Position numbers and translations under genes: made by a program | Part shown: piece after piece, positions 58,173 to 64,000 of the stretch | Position numbering within the stretch: position 1 is the first letter of the stretch | Layout of the letters: every line of letters begins with the position of its first letter | Source: Bagarius yarrelli | Taxonomy: Eukaryota > Chordata > Actinopteri > Siluriformes > Sisoridae | Assembly (NCBI GenBank): GCA_005784505.1 | Contig: VCAZ01000001.1 | Location: 4,387,597 to 4,451,596, forward strand | Direction: 5' to 3' | Length of the DNA: 64,000 nucleotides | The notes under the pieces: generated by a model | Seen by the model: only the letters and a program-made list of their open reading frames with translations | What the model was told of the DNA's origin: nothing | The model's database searches: none

Positions 58173-59984
58173 TTTATTTCGAACATGCCACTGAGCATAA
58201 TGATCACATATCTTCTCTTTGGTCTCATCGGTTCAAAGGATATTGTTTCAGATCAGTGATGCCCATCATCAATTTCTTCTCTATTCTTGGCTTAATGTAG
58301 ATACTTCAGAATACCAAATGGATACAGGTGCCAAGTATTTCCTGGCCAAAGCATTTTCACCTCAGAAAATATCTCTCACATGATGGCAGTGATACAGTTT
58401 TATAAACAGTTCCCTCCCTCAGGATAGAGATTGCTATCACATTTCAGCACACTCATTAGAGCCCTGAAAAGCTGCCTACTGGATTTTGTCTTCTGTTTGG
58501 TTCTGCCATAAATATATCAACACAGTTTTTTTACAACAGTGATATATTTTACGGATTTAATGTAGCGTAAGGTCTCTTATTTAAACTTTGAACCCCTAAA
58601 TCAAATATTAAGAGGCTGAATAGAGTTATAAGGTACTACATCAAATGTGGTGCAGACGGACTGCCAGTACGGTGAAAGAATATAACTGAGTCATGTCACA
58701 TTTTTTCATGGGATCTAAATTCTTCATGGTGCACTGTAGAAGGAAATTAATATATGATGTAAGAGACTCTGTAAGAAACTGAATATTTTTAATATTTCAT
58801 TCTAGTATGGGACCAGAGAGTTTAATGTCTTTTTAAACCCAAAATATCTGCTAGATCATCTGTCTAACGTTCTCTGTTATTGGTCACCTCAAGAGTGTTC
58901 ATGTTCAGGGTGAGGTTTTCTTAAAGAAATTGTCGCACAATGCTAACAGGTTAAACGCTAGAAAAAGCAACATGCTTAATACACCCTTCGCAGGTTAAGA
59001 TTATCTAATCTTGACAATGCTTTGGGGAAAAATGACTAAAATTAGACGTTGATACAGTTTATTAATTGATTGGTTATTTATTTGTTTGTTAGTGTGTTTT
59101 AATGATGTTAACATTTTCCCTAAATTATGCTTTTCCAATGACTGATTTAACTTAGTGTTTATTGAGGTAAAATGTGTTTGTTTAACACTACAGGAACTGA
59201 TGTAAAACTCATAGGATTTTAATCAGTAAGTCTATGCACTTCTCTGGAGGTCCTTGAAAGTACTTTTTAATGATGGACTCTAGCCAGGCCTCCAAAAGGT
59301 CAAAGGCACAACAGAATGGATCAGGTGGCTGCAGTGTCAGTCAACCAGTGGCTCTATTTTCCTCTCTCTCCCTCCCTCTATCTCGCCCTCTCTCTCTGTT
59401 ATTCACACATACACACACACACACACACACAAAAAAATGTGTGTAATGACTTACATAAGTAAAGAGCACTTGTGATACTTATAAATGGCACATTTCCGAT
59501 CTGCATTCTAATGTATGTTCAGTATATAGAAATATAACAAGCATACAGTCTATTGTTTGTGTATAAAAAGAAAATACACTGCATAACCCTGCCTGTCGTT
59601 TGTAGTCCAATCTCGGGTTACACGTGAGAATTAAATTTCTGACTAACGTACGTGACTGAGATCAGGTACTGCACTGCATCTGCTCTCTCTCGCTCTCTCT
59701 CTCTCTTACACTCTAACTCTCCGTTCCTAAAGTGTGCCCTGGTTTAGTCACATGCTGGATGTTGCAGGAAATGTCACGTCCATGACACTTGTGTATAAAC
59801 AAGTAGCAGTGATCTATGAGCTCATACTCATAAGCTTCATGCACCCTTTTTTTACGTGTGGGACAGATTTCTGTACAAGCACACATGCAGCACTACTACA
59901 TGAATGATGCTTAATGCAATATACAATAAATAACCTAACGTATTGACAAATTACTGGTAAATTAAAACCGTTAAATTATAATGG

Positions 59985-59989
<5 letters not shown>
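58173..59989. other. Intergenic DNA with transposon debris
   Basis: 58205-58330 (CTCTTTGGTCTCATCGGTTC) looks like degraded DNA-transposon sequence. There is a (TC)n(CA)n at 59362-59432 and a (TC)n at 59684-59710. No gene is seen. Confidence 0.35.

Positions 59990-60062
<73 letters not shown>
59990..60062. repeat. (AT)n microsatellite
   Basis: About 72 bp of AT units, 320 bp beyond the ppp1r3a stop codon. It may lie in or just past that gene's 3' UTR. Confidence 0.95.
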
Positions 60063-60068
<6 letters not shown>

Positions 60069-60381
60069 AAGTTGTTTGTTATCTGTAAAAATTCTTCTCT
60101 ATTCGATCTAGCCTTCTAGCTACCAAAAACTAGGAGCTACCACTGTCTATTTAATTTGTTTAAGACAATCACTGAACATCCGCGCTACAATTTTTTAAAT
60201 AAAAATAGACGCTGCAATGAAGTTTAATAATAAAAATGAGATAAATGTTTTCCGATAAAAGGTAGCTTAAGTTGTTAGACTTGTATGGTCTTTATCAATC
60301 CAGAGCTTGAATATTTGAGAACTGACACTGGTACATGTAGACAGCAGGTGTTGGGCCCTAAAAGTAAAACACTGACTTATG

Positions 60382-62241
60382 TCAGTCGACACTGTCAGCT
60401 TTGGTCACGTTCTTTTTCATGCCCTGTCTACACCACCAGCATGCAGACAACAGGTAAATGGCCAAGCAAACTGAAAGGTCATGCAAATAAGCAGAAACAA
60501 AGATTACAAACAGAATAACACACACTATAGCCCCAGTGAAGGAGCTAAGATTTAAGATTTTTGCCAAACAAACTAGCAGCCAGCTTGACAATTTGCTCAC
60601 TGAGGAGGACGTTGTCCCGGAGAAGGAACTAGGAACCTCTGTCCCTACCCCTTGATTTTGGAGATCCTGAGTTACCCTATACCTTAGAGTCTCTTCAATC
60701 TCAAAACCTTTGTAACTTGCAGGAGAAAGAAGTTCGCCTTCACTTAGCGATGAGATACAGGTAAAGTGCCCAGATGGACTACTGATACTGCTGTCTGAAC
60801 ATAGATTGGGTGGATGTAAGCAAGTCTCCATGGAATTCTGTAACTTGTGTAATTTCTTGGCTATGTCCTCCTCCCCCTTACGCTGTGCATATACACCCTG
60901 GTCCTCAGTCTTTAAACCATTTTTACTTTCCTTGTTTTCTACAGGCACCAGTTCTCCTCTTTGCTTTTCACTGCATTTAGAGAATTCCTCCCTTACTGAC
61001 TCATAACACACAGCCACAATCTTTTCCATATCAAGATATTCAGCTTGTTTTTGCGGTTCAGCTTTATCCCATTCCACACTTGTCTCTGACAACATCCAAA
61101 TTTCTGTGTTTCTATCTTTTAGGTGTGATGGTTCATTAGCATCTTCTTGCAATATGTTTTCTTGTACCACTGAAGAGTCTTCGCCAGAGAATTGACTCCC
61201 AGATCTATTTTTATTTTCTTCCTCTATATGCTCTTTCTTTTTCATTGGTTCTCCAAAATCATCTACTTGCTGTCTTTCTAAAGACTCTTCACTATCTCTA
61301 AAGGGTTTGTTTCCAATCCTGGGTAAAATCATGGTGTCTTTGACTACCTTGTGTGTGTCTGTCTCAACTTTTAGGTCAGCAAATGATGTGCATCTTGTAC
61401 ATTCTTCAGGCAGGACTGTAACATCTGGTTTGGAATTTGATTGCTCTGTGGCGTCCTTGACATAGGCTGTCTCCCCTTGGTTGGGTAATAAAATGGCCTC
61501 ATCTTCATTAGAAGACCTTTCACTAACTTGTTGTTTGCAATGTTGAGCCTCATTCCCACTAGGCCTCCGAAGGCCCCAAGGAGATTCTGATTCCTGGAAA
61601 GTGTGTGGTTTAGAACTGATTTGTCCTTTTTCAGAACAGTTATAACTCAATAACCCATCAACACGATCAGTCTCTTGACGTTCTGTTGCTCTAAAACATT
61701 GGCATGACCCATTCTCAGTGGTCACCACACAGTCCATACTATTCCTTATCTTATCTTCTATATTAAACACATTACTTTCTTCATTTGATTGTTGGATAGC
61801 ATTTGATCCTATAGTGCAAAGCAAGCACTTTTGGTCCAAAGCATTGTTGTGTTTTGGGTTGTCTAAACTATCTATACCATTGAGGAAATCTTCCCAGGAA
61901 TCATCTGACAACTCTTTTGACATGTCCTCAGTTTTGTCGTTCTCAGAAACATCCATTTTTGTTTGACCGATGACCTCAGAAGTGTTTGTATCAGAGGGAA
62001 GTGGAGAGATAAGAGTTAAGGTATTCTTCTGGTCAGGTAGAATCTTGCTTTCTTGAAATGTCCTAGAGATATTTGTCATCACTGAAATATCAGATTGTGG
62101 TTCAGGTAGTAACATGGTTAAATCTGTTTTTGATTTTTCTGTATTTGAAGGTTGAACTAGCTGGACTTCTGCTTCTCTATTCGAGAAAATATCCTGCAAG
62201 GATGCCAACTGAGCTGCTCGCTGTCTGTTCCGTCTTTCAGC
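60382..62241 (-). CDS. ppp1r3a: ppp1r3a last exon
   Basis: The acceptor TTTGTTGAACAG precedes 62241. The coding frame then reads AERRNRQRAAQLASLQDIFS and runs for 619 codons to a TGA or TAA-class stop at 60382-60384. It holds the low-complexity region and the C-terminal membrane anchor. The open frame extends 8 codons upstream of the acceptor (to 62265), but those are intronic. Confidence 0.88.
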   Translation of the reverse strand, partial: AERRNRQRAAQLASLQDIFSNREAEVQLVQPSNTEKSKTDLTMLLPEPQSDISVMTNISRTFQESKILPDQKNTLTLISPLPSDTNTSEVIGQTKMDVSENDKTEDMSKELSDDSWEDFLNGIDSLDNPKHNNALDQKCLLCTIGSNAIQQSNEESNVFNIEDKIRNSMDCVVTTENGSCQCFRATERQETDRVDGLLSYNCSEKGQISSKPHTFQESESPWGLRRPSGNEAQHCKQQVSERSSNEDEAILLPNQGETAYVKDATEQSNSKPDVTVLPEECTRCTSFADLKVETDTHKVVKDTMILPRIGNKPFRDSEESLERQQVDDFGEPMKKKEHIEEENKNRSGSQFSGEDSSVVQENILQEDANEPSHLKDRNTEIWMLSETSVEWDKAEPQKQAEYLDMEKIVAVCYESVREEFSKCSEKQRGELVPVENKESKNGLKTEDQGVYAQRKGEEDIAKKLHKLQNSMETCLHPPNLCSDSSISSPSGHFTCISSLSEGELLSPASYKGFEIEETLRYRVTQDLQNQGVGTEVPSSFSGTTSSSVSKLSSWLLVCLAKILNLSSFTGAIVCVILFVIFVSAYLHDLSVCLAIYLLSACWWCRQGMKKNVTKADSVD

Positions 62242-64000
62242 CTGTTCAACAAATACAGTCACCAAATCATTATTTTAAAGAATCTTTTAGTAATAAAGGA
62301 AAGGTCAAGTATTAAATGAGGTATTTCACTTAGATAAAAAATATCAACGCTTTAATGCAGCTTCTTCAGTTGAACCACAAACACATGGGTGAAAGAATTA
62401 TCAAAGGCCAAATGTCTACCGTTTTCCATCGATGCAGATTCTTTAATTGCTAGAAAAAGCTATGTATCACATGTAATAAATTATAGATATATTTAGTTAG
62501 TATTAAATAATCACTCAATTGTAAAAACCTGTAAATAAATAAGTTTCACAATTCTATTTGCCAGCTAGACCACAATAGAGGAAAGTTATTTAAAAAATTA
62601 CAGGTTCTTTAAGAAAACTATGAACCAGACGATAATTGTAGAAATTTTGTTAAGGAAAATAGTTTACTGTATAAAGAAGCTAAAGCCATTGGGCAGATGG
62701 TGTAAATAGGATAAAGCCAGTTAGCATTTAACCACATCATTAGATTAGCATTAGAGTTTAATATGATGTGTGTTCCTGTACACCATTTTACTGCACTGTA
62801 GCCTTTAAAATAAGGCACGTTAAAGGCTGTCTAAATTCCAGACACTTTGATTCTGGCAGCAAAACACTTAAAATTCTATCTTGCAAAATGTTGTCCTGTT
62901 TTGCGTTTTACTAAATATCGTTTATTTTCTTATGTTCAAACTAGTCATAAATGTAAATTTTAGTTTTATCAATGCCAATTTTAAATTTAATTTACATACA
63001 CTTTTATTTTATTTTTAAAGGGTTTTGAAGGTTTTAGAACTCGGCTATGGTTATTTCAATCACTAACTAAGAACCTTTAACTTCTGAGGTTTTATAGTGA
63101 TAATGTTGTAAGTTTTTAAAGAAAATTAAGAAATGCAAATTGTACATGTAATACTTTCTAATAAAGATGGCATAAGATAAGATTGCTTATAACAAAATTT
63201 TGTTTTATATAGACATACACACACATATATATATATATATAAGGCAACCTTGCAGAAGAACTGATTGATCTTACCAATGTTTTGCAGCTCTCTTTAAATA
63301 CATTCTTCGATGGATTTCCTGCTTCATGCTGAGTTTTGTCTTTCTTATTCTTTACAGACCCAGATGTTTCTTGTTCTAAAAAAAAAAAGCAACAAATACA
63401 TCTGTCGGACTTGCATTTAAAATTGATTAAATGTTTACCCCAGATGTTGTTTCTTTCCCCCACCTGAGAGGTCACTGCTTATGTCACAGCTCCACTTTCT
63501 GTAAACATACAGAAAAGATAAAATGATGCACTTTATCCATAATCATGGTTATATAATAACTACATAATCCATAATCCATAATTTATCCATAAGTAGCATT
63601 GCATATGAATTATTGTTGCATTTTTTCTGTACTTTGGCAGACCTTTCTCTGAATAAACATTGGTTATTAAAGTAACTATAAAAGCAGCTTTGCTTACATA
63701 ATAGTTTTTAAACAACTCTTTTTCCCCTTTTGGTTGTTCTCTTCAGACTCGTTTTCTTTCTCTTCTTCCTTCTCTTTCACAGTTCTCTCTTCTTTCTGAT
63801 AGCAAAACAGCACATAATTCATCCCGCCATTGTTTGCCCAAAAGATTCCAGTAGAAGACTCGTAGCAGAGACAAAACTCCACCCTCAACCCGTCAAGTGG
63901 AAATGGAGGCGTTAAGGTGAGTTGGAAAGAGAAGCGATCTGTCTCTCCATTACTAGAGCCAGGTACATACTCAGCTAACTGGTCAAAGTGGCTTTGCCAG
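60382..64000 (-). CDS. ppp1r3a: PPP1R3A, muscle glycogen-targeting subunit of PP1 (partial, spliced)
   Basis: PPP1R3A brings protein phosphatase 1 to glycogen and the sarcoplasmic reticulum in striated muscle, activating glycogen synthase. The visible coding sequence is join(60382..62241, 63275..63375, 63464..63498, 63698..>64000), minus strand: 2,299 nt, which after one leading base gives exactly 765 codons plus stop. The first exon shows the second half of a CBM21 carbohydrate-binding domain (ETDRFSFQL, then RVEFCLCYESSTGIFWANN and GMNYVLFCYQ). The PP1-binding RVxF motif should lie beyond the right edge. A long acidic, Ser-rich low-complexity region follows, as in mammals. The C-terminus (genomic 60421-60540) is hydrophobic, FTGAIVCVILFVIFVSAYLH then LSVCLAIYLLSACWW, matching the membrane anchor that separates PPP1R3A from the B-G paralogs. 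It is shorter than the human protein (about 1,120 residues). Four exons agree with the human gene structure. Confidence 0.92.
62242..63274 (-). other. ppp1r3a: ppp1r3a intron, 1,033 bp
   Basis: AT-rich, with GT...AG borders (donor at 63274). No SINE or other gene is seen inside; a short (TA)n run lies at 63225-63241, at its donor-side end. Confidence 0.75.
63275..63375 (-). CDS. ppp1r3a: ppp1r3a internal exon, 101 bp
   Basis: A poly-T tract ending TTTTTAG precedes 63375, and ACATTG|GTAAGA follows 63275. It needs two bases to finish its first codon, reads QETSGSVKNKKDKTQHEAG, and ends in phase 0, matching the last exon. Confidence 0.8.
63464..63498 (-). CDS. ppp1r3a: ppp1r3a microexon, 35 bp
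   Basis: The acceptor TTTTCTGTATGTTTACAG and donor CTCAG|GTGGGG bound a 35-bp exon reading KWSCDISSDLS. Without it the upstream exon (phase 2) and the 101-bp exon (phase 1 entry) are out of frame and stop after about ten codons. With it all phases agree. The flanking introns are only 88 and 199 bp. Confidence 0.8.
63698..64000 (-). CDS. ppp1r3a: ppp1r3a exon with CBM21 domain, cut by the window edge
   Basis: It is open from the right edge to AT|GTAAGC at 63697. It encodes the second half of CBM21 beginning WQSHFDQLAEYVPG, then a Lys/Glu-rich linker and NQKGKKSCLKTI. The exon's 5' end and start codon lie beyond 64000. Confidence 0.9.

Noticed and set aside
61718..62315. Plus-strand frames opposite ppp1r3a
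   Set aside because: They are antisense shadows of the long last exon.
63499..63697. Frameshift in ppp1r3a
   Set aside because: The phase conflict between the CBM21 exon and the 101-bp exon disappears once the 35-bp microexon is included.

Overview
The window is nuclear DNA from a teleost fish, probably ostariophysan. The signs are three vertebrate genes with introns and UTRs, tRNA-derived SINEs with a DANA/mermaid-like core, L2-type and RTE-like LINE tails, Tc1-like elements and many (TA)n, (CA)n and (GA)n arrays. There are no bacterial-style operons, ribosome binding sites or CRISPR arrays. The lineage is inferred from repeat style and protein similarity recalled from memory, not from a search.

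Three genes are supported, all on the minus strand. gpr85 (SREB2 orphan receptor) has an intact 371-residue CDS at 30097-31212, an acceptor at 31374, a matching 5' non-coding exon ending at 32471 and a CpG-rich NRF1-type promoter near 32.6 kb. smim30 (35003-35191) is an intact 62-residue membrane micropeptide with a CCAAT/GC-box promoter to its right. ppp1r3a (60382 to beyond 64000) is the muscle glycogen-targeting subunit of PP1. Its last four exons are present, including a 35-bp microexon; the N-terminal exon runs off the right edge. As I recall, the three genes are also neighbours on human 7q31, near FOXP2.

Region 1-28.4 kb holds no recognisable gene. It is a transposon-rich desert with about 20 SINE copies of four kinds, the 3' end of an L2-type LINE, a hAT-like element carrying a nested SINE, an inverted repeat of about 2.5 kb, and a local tandem duplication broken by a Tc1-like element. 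Region 35.5-60.4 kb, between smim30 and ppp1r3a, has more Tc1-like elements, LTR-like pieces, a 30-bp minisatellite and long GA/TA arrays. Between these lie non-repetitive islands. The most interesting contain perfect RFX X-box motifs (40095-40108 and 48200-48213) and exon-like segments at 40163-40182, 47360, 48191-48394, 51121-51254 and 54224-54310. They may be an undescribed plus-strand gene or conserved regulatory elements.

The genes do not form a pathway. GPR85 is a neural orphan receptor, SMIM30 is a membrane micropeptide and PPP1R3A directs PP1 to glycogen and the sarcoplasmic reticulum in muscle. The window looks like a syntenic block with long, repeat-filled intergenic spaces.
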